From Treponema sp. (GTDB lineage Bacteria > Spirochaetota > Spirochaetia > Treponematales > Breznakiellaceae), in the NCBI GenBank assembly GCA_012517385.1, contig JAAYUZ010000064.1:1-52774 (forward strand): DNA of 52,774 nt, written 5' to 3'. Of the stretch, positions 8,187-18,050 are shown one piece after another. A program made the translations under genes and the position numbers. The first letter of the stretch is position 1. Each line of letters opens with the position of its first letter. A model generated the notes under the pieces. The model was not told where the DNA came from. It did no database searches and worked only from the letters and a program-made list of their open reading frames with translations.

Positions 8187-8375
8187 ATGCTTATGGTGAA
8201 AACGGGGTTTCAGGAAATTGTGGATGAATCTTTTCAAAGTTTGCAGGCTATGGAAGCGCAGCAGAAGCTGCTGTATATCCAAATCTATGAACAAAAACTG
8301 CAAAAGCTTGAAGAAGAATTGAATGTTTTTATAATGCAGGCAACAATTAAGCAAGATAGTAAGAAAAAAGGATAG
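8187..8375 (+). CDS. Small coiled-coil protein, unknown function
   Basis: A 62-residue protein (60 if translation begins at the second ATG, 8193). It is almost all helical and charged: FQEIVDESFQSLQAMEAQQK and QKLQKLEEELNVFIMQATIK give heptad-like spacing of hydrophobics, ending in a lysine-rich tail. There is no signal peptide. It lies 11 nt after the PIN-PhoH gene and 4 nt before the next gene, so it is almost certainly co-transcribed and translated. AGGG at 8183-8186 fits a start at 8193 better than at 8187. No family is recognised. A dimerising adaptor is one possibility, but this is speculation. Confidence 0.6.
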   Translation: MLMVKTGFQEIVDESFQSLQAMEAQQKLLYIQIYEQKLQKLEEELNVFIMQATIKQDSKKKG

Positions 8376-8379
8376 AACT

Positions 8380-10686
8380 ATGATACGTAAACTCAAAGGC
8401 AGCCTATTAACACTCATTCTTTTTATATACTCTTTACCCCTTTCTGCGGAGGTCCGTTTTAATGGTCTGGACCTTTTTCCCGATGGACGTCTCCTGTATA
8501 CCGTGCAGATTACCAATTCTGGTTCTGCTCCCCATGGGGGACTGTTTATAACTGACCTTGAGAAAAATAAGCACAAATTATTAACAGCCTATCCAGAAAA
8601 AATGGAACTTCTTGATGAAGGTCGAATTATCCAGATACGAAACGGATTTGGTACCTTCAGAATTCCTGTTAAAGGAGGACTTCCAGAATCGGTGGCTGGT
8701 TTTCCTACCTTTGCTGATGGGGCATCCATCCAATCCGGTCAGGTCGAAGCCATGTCCGCTTCCTTTGACGGCAAATGGGTCCTCTATGTGGAACCGGTAA
8801 GTGCTGCCTATGGCAATTTGGTGTTAGTTGATATTGCTTCCGCAAAGCGGTACCCCATTGCCACCCATATAGAGCGGCCTGGCCGATATTTCCCTGCGGT
8901 CTGGAGCAGAGATTCCAAGGTTTTTATCTATACTAAGGATGGTCAGCTCTATTATTATGCCCTCAGTACCTTAAACTCTGTCTCAATAGATGAGCAGTTC
9001 CGGCTCATCGGTGATGGCCAGATCAATTCTGTGTATTGGGGACCCCAGGGGGACTTCTTCTATGTGAATGGGAGGACCATCTATAAGGTTCGCAGTACTG
9101 AGCTTTTTGCCCGTTCTCTCTATGCGAACTTCATTGAAATTGGCCAAATTGCAGGTGTCTTGCCCTTTTCCTTTGATCCTTCCTTTGATCAATTCTGGAT
9201 ACATCCTGCATCGCAGTCCATCCTTGTTTCAAAGGCGGGGCAAATCCTGTTTTATTATCCCCTGCAAGAGCTTGGGAATCAAGTTTCCACTGCAATGGAC
9301 CAAAGCTCAGTATATCCCTACCTTAAGCTTCCCGCCATGTGCACTAATATTCGTCTGCTTTGGTCTACTACAGGGATTATTACTATTTGGGGGCTTCGAT
9401 CGGATAAAAGTTCCCTTGCTTTTTCCTACCGTCTCGATGCATCAAAACCAACAGGTCCCTATAGTTTTGTACCAGTAAAATTCCCTGCTGTTTCGGAGGG
9501 TCTCCTGTCTCCCGATGGAACTAAGGCTGTACTATGGGGCGATGGAGGCTGTTTTATCTATGACTATCAGGATTGGAAATCAAGGTTAACGGTCAGTACA
9601 ACTCAAACCTTAAATGTCCGGTGGCTCAATAATGACGAATTAATAATTGGCGATAATCAGTTTATATATCGATTCAAGCAGCCGGATACTCGCAGCATAA
9701 TAGGTCTTTCAAAGGCCGATACCTATGGCTTTGAAAAGACTTCGGGGGCAATACTTGCAAAGGTGAGCGATACCTGGTTTGGTACGGACGGTTCAGTTCC
9801 ATGGACCCGCCGCACCGATTCGATAAATCTTCGGCCTCCAGCCCTCAGCTCCGATCGGTACAGGGTGTATCTTGAAACTCAAGGCGGAGGACTTTATAAG
9901 AACATACCAATGATCAGGTTGATGGATGGGCTTACCACCGTGCCCCTTATCCTTGTTAATGGAACCCAGTATGAGCATATCAGTGATGTACCTGCTAAAG
10001 AAGCTGTTTCTTCATCCAGCAGTGTTTTCAATAATGGAAAACGCTATGGCTCTCGGACTGTATCCCTAACCTTTGATGTAATAGATTCCCCTGAAGGACT
10101 GACAACAGTACTGGATATATTAAAGCAATATAACATTCGAGCAACCTTTTTTGTAAACGGTGAATTCATCCGCCGTTATGCCGATTTAGCCCGCCTCTTA
10201 AGCGATTCGGGTCATGAAATTGGTTCCCTTTTTTATGCTCCCATAGATTTATCTGACACCCGATATCGGGTAGACGCCAATTTTATTAAAAGGGGCCTTG
10301 CAAGGAATGAGGATGAGTATCTTGCTGCAACCTCCAAGGAATTGTCTGCCCTCTGGCATGCTCCGTTTTATATCATATCTCCTGAACTCGTTTCGGCCGC
10401 ACGGTCGGCGGGATATAAAACGATAGGCCGGGATATTGATCCCTATGATTGGGTGGGCAAATCGGATGTACGCAGAAGTTATGTTCCCTATTTAAGCGCT
10501 TCTGAAATTATAGATCAGATCATGCAGAAGAAACGCCCCGGTTCTATTATACCGATTCGGATCGGTGCTAATGAAAAAGTAAGGACCGATTATCTGTTTA
10601 ATCGTTTAGATGTACTGCTCGATGCACTTTTACGGGCTGGATATGAGGTGGTACCGGTAAGCACCTTGATGGAACAGGCAAAATGA
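8380..10686 (+). CDS. Secreted beta-propeller plus NodB-like (polysaccharide deacetylase fold) protein, metal site lost
   Basis: A 768-residue protein with a signal peptide (cleavage likely after PLSA, residue 23). Residues about 24-530 contain repeated strand pairs such as FPAVWSRDSKVFIY, GLLSPDGTKAVLW and LNVRWLNNDELIIG, as in TolB/WD40-like propellers. Residues about 560-765 have the NodB fold: SLTFDVIDSPEG, IRATFFVNGEFI, DSGHEIGS and RDIDPYDW. In active CE4 deacetylases motif 1 is TFDD and motif 2 is HxxxH. Here motif 1 is TFDV (Asp567 kept, metal Asp replaced by Val) and the motif-2 stretch GSLFYAPIDL has no histidine. The usual FRPPYG is WHAPFYI. The enzyme is therefore probably inactive or altered. 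It may be a periplasmic glycan-binding protein. A strong terminator follows the stop codon. Confidence 0.75.
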   Translation: MIRKLKGSLLTLILFIYSLPLSAEVRFNGLDLFPDGRLLYTVQITNSGSAPHGGLFITDLEKNKHKLLTAYPEKMELLDEGRIIQIRNGFGTFRIPVKGGLPESVAGFPTFADGASIQSGQVEAMSASFDGKWVLYVEPVSAAYGNLVLVDIASAKRYPIATHIERPGRYFPAVWSRDSKVFIYTKDGQLYYYALSTLNSVSIDEQFRLIGDGQINSVYWGPQGDFFYVNGRTIYKVRSTELFARSLYANFIEIGQIAGVLPFSFDPSFDQFWIHPASQSILVSKAGQILFYYPLQELGNQVSTAMDQSSVYPYLKLPAMCTNIRLLWSTTGIITIWGLRSDKSSLAFSYRLDASKPTGPYSFVPVKFPAVSEGLLSPDGTKAVLWGDGGCFIYDYQDWKSRLTVSTTQTLNVRWLNNDELIIGDNQFIYRFKQPDTRSIIGLSKADTYGFEKTSGAILAKVSDTWFGTDGSVPWTRRTDSINLRPPALSSDRYRVYLETQGGGLYKNIPMIRLMDGLTTVPLILVNGTQYEHISDVPAKEAVSSSSSVFNNGKRYGSRTVSLTFDVIDSPEGLTTVLDILKQYNIRATFFVNGEFIRRYADLARLLSDSGHEIGSLFYAPIDLSDTRYRVDANFIKRGLARNEDEYLAATSKELSALWHAPFYIISPELVSAARSAGYKTIGRDIDPYDWVGKSDVRRSYVPYLSASEIIDQIMQKKRPGSIIPIRIGANEKVRTDYLFNRLDVLLDALLRAGYEVVPVSTLMEQAK

Positions 10687-10687
10687 T

Positions 10688-10720
10688 AAAAAAAGCCGCC
10701 CTTTGCAAGGCGGCTTTTTT
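10688..10720. terminator. Bidirectional intrinsic terminator
   Basis: GCCGCC (10695-10700) pairs with GGCGGC (10709-10714) around an 8-nt loop. The A-run on the left (10688-10694) and T-run on the right (10715-10720) make it work for both the plus-strand NodB-like gene and the minus-strand tRNA gene that ends at 10721. Confidence 0.9.
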
Positions 10721-10793
10721 GGGCGCTGAGAGACTCGAACTCCCGACATCCTCGGTGTAAGCGAGGCGCTCTAGCCAACTGAGCTAAGCGCCC
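10721..10793 (-). tRNA. tRNA-Val (anticodon TAC)
   Basis: A 73-nt cloverleaf on the minus strand. The acceptor stem is GGGCGCT with AGCGCCC. The D arm contains TAGCTCAGTTGGCTAGAGC. The anticodon stem CCTCG/CGAGG encloses loop CTTACAC with anticodon TAC. The T arm contains GGGAGTTCGAGTCTC. The CCA end is not encoded, so it must be added by the CCA-adding enzyme. Terminated by the hairpin at 10688-10720. Confidence 0.95.
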
Positions 10794-10802
10794 GATGGCC
10801 AG

Positions 10803-10832
10803 ACCTTACCATAAAAACGAAATAAAAGTCAA
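10803..10832 (-). promoter_or_regulatory. tRNA-Val promoter
   Basis: Minus strand TTGACT (10832-10827), an 18-nt spacer and TAAGGT (10808-10803). The predicted start is about 3 nt before the mature tRNA 5' end, so very little 5' leader would need removal by RNase P. Confidence 0.65.
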
Positions 10833-10914
10833 GAGAAATCGGGAGTAAGCTTATTTTTTTAACATCTTTCTGGGGCTTGTTAGGCTTGGTAAGTCCATGT
10901 ATTCTTTGTTCGTT

Positions 10915-13749
10915 ATGGATAAATTGATAATAAAAGGTGCCCGGGAACACAACCTTAAGAACATCGATCTTGAACTACCCCGGGATAAGTTGATTGTAAT
11001 ATCGGGGCTTTCAGGATCCGGTAAAAGTTCTCTGGCCTTTGATACCATCTTTGCCGAGGGCCAGCGGCGTTATGTGGAAAGCCTTTCTGCCTATGCCCGT
11101 CAGTTTCTAGGTAGAATGGATAAACCGGACCTGGATTATATCGAAGGGCTTTCACCTGCCATTTCCATAGAGCAAAAAACTACCCACCGGAACCCCCGTT
11201 CTACTGTTGGGACGGTAACGGAAATCTACGATTATTACCGGCTGCTTTATGCCCGGATCGGTATACCCCATTGTCCTTCCTGCGGCCGGGAAATTAAAGA
11301 ACAATCGGTGGATCAGATGGTCGATGCCATTATGGCCTTTCCATCTGGGACCAGGGTCCAGCTTTTAGCACCTGTTATCAGAGGAAAAAAGGGCGAGCAC
11401 CAAAAAATCATAGATGATGCACGAAGGGCAGGTTTTGTACGGGCCCGGATCGACGGCCTTTTAGTTAATCTGGAAGATGATATTAAGCTGGACAAACAGA
11501 AAAAGCATACCATTGAAATTGTGGTTGACCGGCTCGTTATAGGACCCGATATTCGGTCCCGGCTTGCTGAATCGGTAGAAGCTGCCCTGGATTCCGCTGA
11601 GGGTATCATGCAGGTCCTGCGATCAACCGAAGAGGGAGAAGAGGAACTCTTTTTTAGCCGTCAAAGTGCCTGTCCCGAGTGCGGTATCTCGATTCCCGAA
11701 TTGCAGCCCCGGCTTTTTTCCTTTAATAATCCCTTTGGAGCCTGTCCTGCCTGTACAGGCCTGGGAATAAAGATTGAATTTGATCCCGATTTGATTATTC
11801 CTGATAAGAGTCTCTCCTTTAATGAAGGGGGCTGTATACCCTATAACCCTGAATCTGCCTGGAATCGGAGCCGTTTCGAAAGCCTGGCAAAACATCTGCA
11901 TTTTAGCCTGGATACGCCCTTTGCAGAACTGCCTAAAAAAATCATGGATGCCATCCTGTATGGTACCGATGACGCCATTGATGTAGTATATGAAAACCGG
12001 GATAAGACCGGTAAATTTGAATATAAATCCCGGTTCCCTGGCATATTAGAGGACCTTAAACGGCGATACCGGGAAAGTCAGAGCCAGGCTATAAGGGATT
12101 GGCTTGAAAAATTCATGAGTCAGAAACCCTGTGAGGTCTGCGGTGGCCGCAGGCTTAAACCGGAGGCGCTGGCTGTTACCGTTGGCGGCAGAAATATTCA
12201 TGAGTTAAGCAGCCTGTCCGTAACGGATTCTCTTACATTTTTCGAAACCGTTCATTTTACGGAAACGGAACGAACCATCGCAAAACAAATCCTTAAGGAA
12301 ATTATTGCCCGCCTCGGGTTTATGAAAAATGTGGGTCTTGATTACCTCACCCTGGAGCGGAAAGCAGCTACCCTTTCGGGGGGTGAGGCCCAGCGGATAC
12401 GGCTTGCAACCCAGATTGGTTCCAGTCTTGTGGGAGTTCTCTATATTCTGGATGAACCTTCTATAGGTTTACACCAGCGGGATAACCAGCGTCTTATTGA
12501 TACGCTTCTCTATCTCAGGGACATTGGCAATACCCTCATTGTGGTTGAACACGATGAACAGACCCTCAGAACCGCCGATTATATTGTAGACCTTGGCCCA
12601 GGGGCTGGAGTTCATGGAGGAAAGGTTATAGCCCAGGGGACGCCCCAGGAGGTGATGAAAATCCCTGAAAGCCTTACCGGTCAATATCTGGCGGGAACCC
12701 TCTTTATGGAGGTTCCAAAGATCCGTCGGAATGGAAATGGAAATTATATACGGTTAAAAAATGCTACGGAACATAATCTAAAGGGCATAGATGTACAAAT
12801 TCCCCTGGGGGCATTTACCTGTATCACCGGTGTCTCCGGTTCTGGAAAATCTACCCTCCTGTCGGATGTTCTGTATCCGGCAATTTCTAACCGGGTCGGT
12901 AAAACAAGTCTCCCTGAAGGGGCCTACGATTCGATAGAAGGGGTGGAGTATATCGATAAGGTTATCAATATAGATCAGAGCCCTATCGGCCGCACCCCCC
13001 GGTCCAATCCGGCTACCTATGTGGGGGTCTTTTCGGGGATTCGGGATCTGTTTGCCAGCCTGCCCGATGCTAAGGCTCGGGGATACAAACCGGGTCGTTT
13101 TTCATTTAATGTTAAGGGCGGCCGCTGTGAGAATTGTCAGGGTGATGGAACCATTAAAATTGAGATGAACTTTCTCCCCGATGTGTACATTACCTGCGAT
13201 GTCTGTCACGGAAAGCGTTTTAATAAGGAAACACTGGAGGTCCGATATAAGGGTAAAAATATAGCCGATGTGCTGGACATGACCATAGAAGAGGCGGCAG
13301 AGTTTTTTGCTTTTATTCCCCATGTGGCCCATAAACTGGAGACCCTTCTCTCGGTTGGGCTGGGGTATATCAAGCTGGGACAGTCCGCATTGACCCTTTC
13401 TGGCGGTGAAGCCCAGCGGGTAAAGCTGGCTCTGGAGCTTTCCAAACGTTCTACCGGTAAAACCCTCTATATTCTCGATGAGCCTACTACGGGACTGCAT
13501 TTCGCCGATGTAAAACAACTCATGGAGGTTATTCAACGGCTTGTGAATGGGGGAAACACGGTGGTTATGATCGAACATAATCTGGATGTCATTTTACAGG
13601 CTGATTATATAATCGATCTTGGCCCCGAAGGGGGAGATAGGGGTGGTTCTATTGTAACCACCGGCACACCGGAAGAAGTAGCTGCCTGCGAAAGATCCTA
13701 TACGGGTTATTATATAAAAGAGCAACTGGAACGGAGCCAAAAAAACTGA
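10915..13749 (+). CDS. uvrA: Excinuclease ABC subunit A
   Basis: Damage-recognition ATPase of nucleotide excision repair, 944 residues, close to the usual length. There are two ABC ATPase modules. The first has Walker A GLSGSGKS (31-38), signature [14 protein letters not shown] and Walker [13 protein letters not shown]. The second has Walker A GVSGSGKS (from about 639), signature [14 protein letters not shown] and [12 protein letters not shown]. Zinc-module cysteines are CPECG...CPAC in the first half and CENCQG...CDVCHG in the second (about 738-764). The start is placed at ATG 10915 because [20 protein letters not shown] matches the UvrA N-terminus. An ATG six codons upstream (10897) is in frame and cannot be excluded, and neither has a clear Shine-Dalgarno. 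The stop TGA overlaps the ATG of the LptD-like gene. Confidence 0.97.
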   Translation: MDKLIIKGAREHNLKNIDLELPRDKLIVISGLSGSGKSSLAFDTIFAEGQRRYVESLSAYARQFLGRMDKPDLDYIEGLSPAISIEQKTTHRNPRSTVGTVTEIYDYYRLLYARIGIPHCPSCGREIKEQSVDQMVDAIMAFPSGTRVQLLAPVIRGKKGEHQKIIDDARRAGFVRARIDGLLVNLEDDIKLDKQKKHTIEIVVDRLVIGPDIRSRLAESVEAALDSAEGIMQVLRSTEEGEEELFFSRQSACPECGISIPELQPRLFSFNNPFGACPACTGLGIKIEFDPDLIIPDKSLSFNEGGCIPYNPESAWNRSRFESLAKHLHFSLDTPFAELPKKIMDAILYGTDDAIDVVYENRDKTGKFEYKSRFPGILEDLKRRYRESQSQAIRDWLEKFMSQKPCEVCGGRRLKPEALAVTVGGRNIHELSSLSVTDSLTFFETVHFTETERTIAKQILKEIIARLGFMKNVGLDYLTLERKAATLSGGEAQRIRLATQIGSSLVGVLYILDEPSIGLHQRDNQRLIDTLLYLRDIGNTLIVVEHDEQTLRTADYIVDLGPGAGVHGGKVIAQGTPQEVMKIPESLTGQYLAGTLFMEVPKIRRNGNGNYIRLKNATEHNLKGIDVQIPLGAFTCITGVSGSGKSTLLSDVLYPAISNRVGKTSLPEGAYDSIEGVEYIDKVINIDQSPIGRTPRSNPATYVGVFSGIRDLFASLPDAKARGYKPGRFSFNVKGGRCENCQGDGTIKIEMNFLPDVYITCDVCHGKRFNKETLEVRYKGKNIADVLDMTIEEAAEFFAFIPHVAHKLETLLSVGLGYIKLGQSALTLSGGEAQRVKLALELSKRSTGKTLYILDEPTTGLHFADVKQLMEVIQRLVNGGNTVVMIEHNLDVILQADYIIDLGPEGGDRGGSIVTTGTPEEVAACERSYTGYYIKEQLERSQKN

Positions 13750-16700
13750 TGGTAAAAAGGGGGATTTTTGCACCTCTTTTAGTGGTGCTTTTGGCTTTTT
13801 CTGTCCTGGCCCAATCAGAAAAAGCATCCGATATTCTGCCCGACTATATCGAAATGGATATTCGGACTTCCAGGCTTGATGAACTGGCAGACTGGTGCCG
13901 CCGTCTTGGTTTATCCGATGCGGGCAGTCGGGATGAACTAGCTGTGAGGTTGCGGGACTACTTTGGGATTGCTTCAAGCCAAGTTGCTTCGGATGCCCAA
14001 TCAGCAAGATCCATAACCATTGAGTCTGCCCAAAGTACCGAGTATTTTACCCTTGAAACGGTGAATGAATCCTATGCCCGGCTTTCCGGTTCAGTCCTGA
14101 TTACCCTCATGGATGGGGATACCATACACAAGTTAAAAGCCGAAGAGGTCCTGTTTAACCGTACCCGGAATATATTGAATGCCAAGGGTAGTGTTGAATA
14201 TACCAAAGAAGGCGGCGGTGTAAAGGAGTCATTTAAGGGAGATTCCATTACCATTTCACTGGATAATTGGGAGGGGGTGTTTCTTGGAGGCGCTTCGGAA
14301 CGTTCCCTATCTGATAAAAGTACCACCTATCGTTTTGCCGGGGAGGTTATTTCCCGGGATGCGGAGGATGTGACGGTTTTAAAAAATGCAAAAATAACTA
14401 CCGCAGGTCGGGATGAAGCCTATTGGTCCATAGATGCGACAAAACTGTGGCTCCTGCCTAGTTCAGATTGGGCTATGGCCAATGGAGTATTAAAAGTAGG
14501 GGAGGTGCCTCTTTTAAATATTCCCTTTTTCTATCTTCCCGGTGATGAAGTGATATTTCATCCGGTGCTGGGATACCGTTCCCGGGAAGGCTCCTTTGTC
14601 CAGACAACAACCTATCTCCTGGGCCGGCCAAAGGCAAGCAGTTCATCGGAAAATTCGATAACTAAAATATTAGGGTCAGGGGCTGACACAGAGCGAAAGC
14701 AGGAGGGCCTTTTTCTTCGGAGTACGGGTAAAAGGGCAATTAATCAGGATGCTCCCAGTCTCAGCCTTTTATTTGATGTTTATACAAACCTGGGTGCCTA
14801 TGTGGGAATGAATTCATCTATACCGAAAACTGGCATCCTGGGTAAGACGGACCTTTCTTTGGGTTTAGGCTTTACCAGGGATATTTATCAACCTCAAGTT
14901 AACTATTATACGCCCTTTAAAAATAATGATGGCATCAGCAATTGGAATAGTTCAGACCTTTTTGGCGCAGCAGTCCCTTTTAGGTACCGATTTAAAAGCA
15001 ACGGTTCTCTCCAGACTTCACTGTTTTCGTTATCCTGGGAATTGCCCTTTTATTCTGATCCCTTTGTAGATCGGGACTTTCTTAATAGAACCGAATCTAT
15101 GGACTGGCTTCAGATGCTTAAAGAAGGAAGTAATCAGACCCAATCGGGTTCTGGGACTCAGGTTGGTACCATAGGTTCTTACCAGTGGCGTCTTAACACC
15201 AGCTTCTCTGGCCCAGTTCTATCGATAAAACCTTCTCTTGCAACACTCTCAGTGAACGCACTTTCTTCCAGCCTTTACTTTAATACCCGTTCGGTCAGCA
15301 ATCCATCATCGCCATTGGATTCGCTGTTTTTCTATCCTGAGCGGTTTACCCTCTATACAACGAGTTTTTCTTTCCGGGGCAGTCTGCTGGGTAAGGAGAA
15401 CACAGACATGGCTAAGTCCAGCCCCACATCTCAGGCCGTTTCCGATGCTTCTAAGTCTCTACCGGAACTAAAAGTTCCCGATGCATGGTCTCCCTGGGCT
15501 GATGAAAATGTACAAAAAACTAGAAGTCCTGCTTCACCATCCGTATCCTCAAAGGATCCACTGGATGCGTTGCTGCCGCCGGATATTCAGCAAAGTTTTA
15601 CAATCAGTACTGCACAAAGTCCGGTAAACGTACGGCTTGATTTTAGTATTAATCCATCTTTCTCTACGGAACTGTTTTATCGTTCATCTTCTGCCCATTG
15701 GCCAACCAAAGAGTCCATACGATGGGATGAATATTCATCAATTTTTACCAGTTTTCGCAGCGATGCTAACCTTGGTCTTTCTGTATCCGATCCAACGGGA
15801 ATGATCTCCACAGCTTTTAAGCTGACCGATCAGAATGCATTCCAGGTGTATAACTATATGAACGAGGATGCTGAAGAGTTTGATACCCCCCAGGAAAAAG
15901 ATGCGGCCCTCCTGCGGGCATATAACGGAACATACAACACTATTAATCCAGAGTTTAATTTTAAGTTATCACCCTTTATACAGGATGAGGTCTGGAAAGC
16001 AACAAGTTTGCAGTATATTCTCAAAGGCACCTGGGTAAAGACCACCTATCTAGGAGATGTGGCAAGTGGCTCCTGGCTCACCAGTTATGGAGAATGGACA
16101 AAGGACTATATCTCGCTTCACCAGATTCAGCTGAATGTGAATGCCTCTACGGGCTCCCAAACACAGAGCAGTTCCCTGTTTCTCGATTTGCCGCCCCGGG
16201 ATAGCAATCTGAAGAGTGCGACTACTATTTCCCTGGGTATCAGCCGGACCAGTGTTTCATTTACTATCTCTGATCCCTTTGAAACTCCCGTCTATAATCC
16301 AATTACTGCAACGGAGGAACTAAAACTGAACCAAAAAATAAGTCTTAAGCAGGATCTGATCTATGATCCGAAACTTAAGGCTATCACTTCATGGAATACA
16401 GGAACAGTGCTTGGTCCCCTTTCAGCTTACTATAGAGCACAAAGAAACACTGCAACCGAAACGCTAGATCCGATCAGCCTCTCTGTTAATTATGTAGACT
16501 CATTTAAAAATTCTGAACTCTGGAAAAACCGAATTTCCTACACCCTGGATATAAACAGCAGCTTAAACATGGATCTTCAGCGCTATACCAATTCGGTCTT
16601 TTCCTTTTCTCTGGGGACTACCCTAAAAATTGCCCAGTTTCTGGATCTTAGTTTCAGCACTAAGTCTCAGAATTCTGTAGTGTTCCGCTATGTACAGAAT

Positions 16701-17024
16701 TGGCCTGTTTGGGACAGTCATACAAATATGCCAGGTGAACAAAATCCTCTGATAGATTTACTGGATTCTTTTCGTTTTGATAATGAAGAATTACGAAAAA
16801 AATCCGGTTTTAAGTTAAAATCCTTGAGTTTCAAGGCTGTTCATTATCTTGGTGATTGGAATGCAACCCTAGGTATCGATTTGAATCCCTATCTCAACAC
16901 AACAGTTACCCCAAAGCGATATCAATTTAATACATCCGTTTCATTTCTGGTACAGTGGAGCCCCATACCAGAGATTAAAACCGAAACCTTCAGTGATTCT
17001 AAAAATGGCTTTGTCTTTAAATGA
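13749..17024 (+). CDS. LptD/OstA-like outer-membrane assembly protein
   Basis: A 1091-residue protein with a signal peptide (cleavage likely after VLAQ). An OstA-type N-terminal beta-jellyroll covers about 90-260, with phrases such as LSGSVLITLMDGDTIHKLKA, VLFNRTRNILNAKGSVEY and FLGGASE. Next come WSIDATKLWLLPSSDWAMAN and VPLLNIPFFYLPG, the LptD junction. A long beta-barrel region with alternating polar and aromatic residues runs to a C-terminal Phe-x-Lys. LptD inserts lipopolysaccharide into the outer leaflet. Treponemes lack classical LPS, so the cargo may be another lipid or glycolipid. The ATG overlaps the uvrA stop by one base, so the pair is co-translated. Poly-Ser/Thr linkers around 560-610 suggest a flexible insert in the barrel. 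Confidence 0.8.
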   Translation: MVKRGIFAPLLVVLLAFSVLAQSEKASDILPDYIEMDIRTSRLDELADWCRRLGLSDAGSRDELAVRLRDYFGIASSQVASDAQSARSITIESAQSTEYFTLETVNESYARLSGSVLITLMDGDTIHKLKAEEVLFNRTRNILNAKGSVEYTKEGGGVKESFKGDSITISLDNWEGVFLGGASERSLSDKSTTYRFAGEVISRDAEDVTVLKNAKITTAGRDEAYWSIDATKLWLLPSSDWAMANGVLKVGEVPLLNIPFFYLPGDEVIFHPVLGYRSREGSFVQTTTYLLGRPKASSSSENSITKILGSGADTERKQEGLFLRSTGKRAINQDAPSLSLLFDVYTNLGAYVGMNSSIPKTGILGKTDLSLGLGFTRDIYQPQVNYYTPFKNNDGISNWNSSDLFGAAVPFRYRFKSNGSLQTSLFSLSWELPFYSDPFVDRDFLNRTESMDWLQMLKEGSNQTQSGSGTQVGTIGSYQWRLNTSFSGPVLSIKPSLATLSVNALSSSLYFNTRSVSNPSSPLDSLFFYPERFTLYTTSFSFRGSLLGKENTDMAKSSPTSQAVSDASKSLPELKVPDAWSPWADENVQKTRSPASPSVSSKDPLDALLPPDIQQSFTISTAQSPVNVRLDFSINPSFSTELFYRSSSAHWPTKESIRWDEYSSIFTSFRSDANLGLSVSDPTGMISTAFKLTDQNAFQVYNYMNEDAEEFDTPQEKDAALLRAYNGTYNTINPEFNFKLSPFIQDEVWKATSLQYILKGTWVKTTYLGDVASGSWLTSYGEWTKDYISLHQIQLNVNASTGSQTQSSSLFLDLPPRDSNLKSATTISLGISRTSVSFTISDPFETPVYNPITATEELKLNQKISLKQDLIYDPKLKAITSWNTGTVLGPLSAYYRAQRNTATETLDPISLSVNYVDSFKNSELWKNRISYTLDINSSLNMDLQRYTNSVFSFSLGTTLKIAQFLDLSFSTKSQNSVVFRYVQNWPVWDSHTNMPGEQNPLIDLLDSFRFDNEELRKKSGFKLKSLSFKAVHYLGDWNATLGIDLNPYLNTTVTPKRYQFNTSVSFLVQWSPIPEIKTETFSDSKNGFVFK

Positions 17025-17029
17025 TGCCC

Positions 17030-17058
17030 TTGACGTTGCTCCCTCCCCTCTATACACT
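17030..17058 (+). promoter_or_regulatory. Promoter of the phoH-pgpH-ybeY-tlyC-TPR operon
   Basis: TTGACG (17030-17035), a 17-nt spacer and TACACT (17053-17058). Initiation near 17065 leaves a leader of about 10 nt that just holds AGAGG (17066-17070), 5 nt before the TTG start at 17076. Confidence 0.6.
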
Positions 17059-17075
17059 TTCCTCCAGAGGTTCCT

Positions 17076-18050
17076 TTGGACAGTAGTGTAACCATAATAC
17101 TGGATAGCCAGGACATCGCCAGTGGTGTCTGTGGCGCGAATGATAGCAATTTAAAGGTTATCGAAACATCTCTGGGGGGGCATATTGCTACCAGGGGTAA
17201 CGAATTACGTCTGGAAGGTTATGATGAGGCTCTGCAATCCCGCATTAAAATGATTATAGATCATTTAATAGATGCGGTACGAAAGGGCGAACACCCTTCA
17301 CCGGAATATGTCCGGTCCCTGACTCTTACGGTCGAATCCAGCCACAACGATAATGCTGAAATATCAAAGGCACTCGATCCCTTGCGGGAAGCGGTAATCC
17401 AGATTCCAAATGGATTTGGACGGGTGTACCCCAGAACACTGAATCAGGCTGCCTATATTCAGGGTATCCGCACCCATGAAATTGTTTTTTGTGTTGGCCC
17501 TGCAGGTACCGGTAAAACCTTTCTGGCGGTTGCAGAAGCCCTGAGACAGGTGCTTTCAAAAAAAAGAAGAAAACTGGTTCTTACGCGGCCCGTAGTAGAG
17601 GCTGGGGAAAGCCTGGGATTTTTGCCAGGGGATCTGGCTCAAAAAATAAATCCCTACCTGCGCCCTCTGTACGATGCCATGGAAGCCCTGGTGCCCTATG
17701 AGACCATCCGCAGGATGGAAGATAACCGGGCTATAGAGATTGCTCCCCTGGCTTATATGCGGGGCCGCAGTTTAAACGATTGTATAATTATATTAGACGA
17801 AGCTCAAAATACAACCAGGGAACAGATGAAAATGTTCCTGACCCGAATTGGGGAGGGCTCCCAGGCGATAGTAACCGGGGATACCACCCAGATAGATCTG
17901 CCCCGCCGCAGCGATTCGGGACTTCTCCATGCAATCTCTCTGCTGCACGCAGTGGAAGGACTGCATTTTTCCTATTTGAATACCGCTGATGTGGTTCGAA
18001 ATCCACTCATCAAAAAGATCATACAAGCCTATGATAACGAATCAAAGTAA
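17076..18050 (+). CDS. PhoH family ATPase (PhoL/YbeZ type)
   Basis: A 324-residue cytosolic ATPase linked to RNA metabolism. Its gene pairs with ybeY in many bacteria, as it does here two genes downstream. The N-terminal region (about 1-80) has the KH-like fold seen in YbeZ. The ATPase has Walker A GPAGTGKT (141-148), the RPVVEAGESLGFLPGD segment, Walker B IIILDEAQNT (Asp241-Glu242) and sensor TGDTTQID. Translation starts at TTG 17076, chosen because AGAGG lies 5 nt upstream and no suitable ATG is near. First gene of a five-gene chain. Confidence 0.9.
   Translation: MDSSVTIILDSQDIASGVCGANDSNLKVIETSLGGHIATRGNELRLEGYDEALQSRIKMIIDHLIDAVRKGEHPSPEYVRSLTLTVESSHNDNAEISKALDPLREAVIQIPNGFGRVYPRTLNQAAYIQGIRTHEIVFCVGPAGTGKTFLAVAEALRQVLSKKRRKLVLTRPVVEAGESLGFLPGDLAQKINPYLRPLYDAMEALVPYETIRRMEDNRAIEIAPLAYMRGRSLNDCIIILDEAQNTTREQMKMFLTRIGEGSQAIVTGDTTQIDLPRRSDSGLLHAISLLHAVEGLHFSYLNTADVVRNPLIKKIIQAYDNESK

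Noticed and set aside
13102-13578. 158-codon minus-strand ORF inside uvrA
   Set aside because: It lies wholly opposite the second ATPase module of uvrA.
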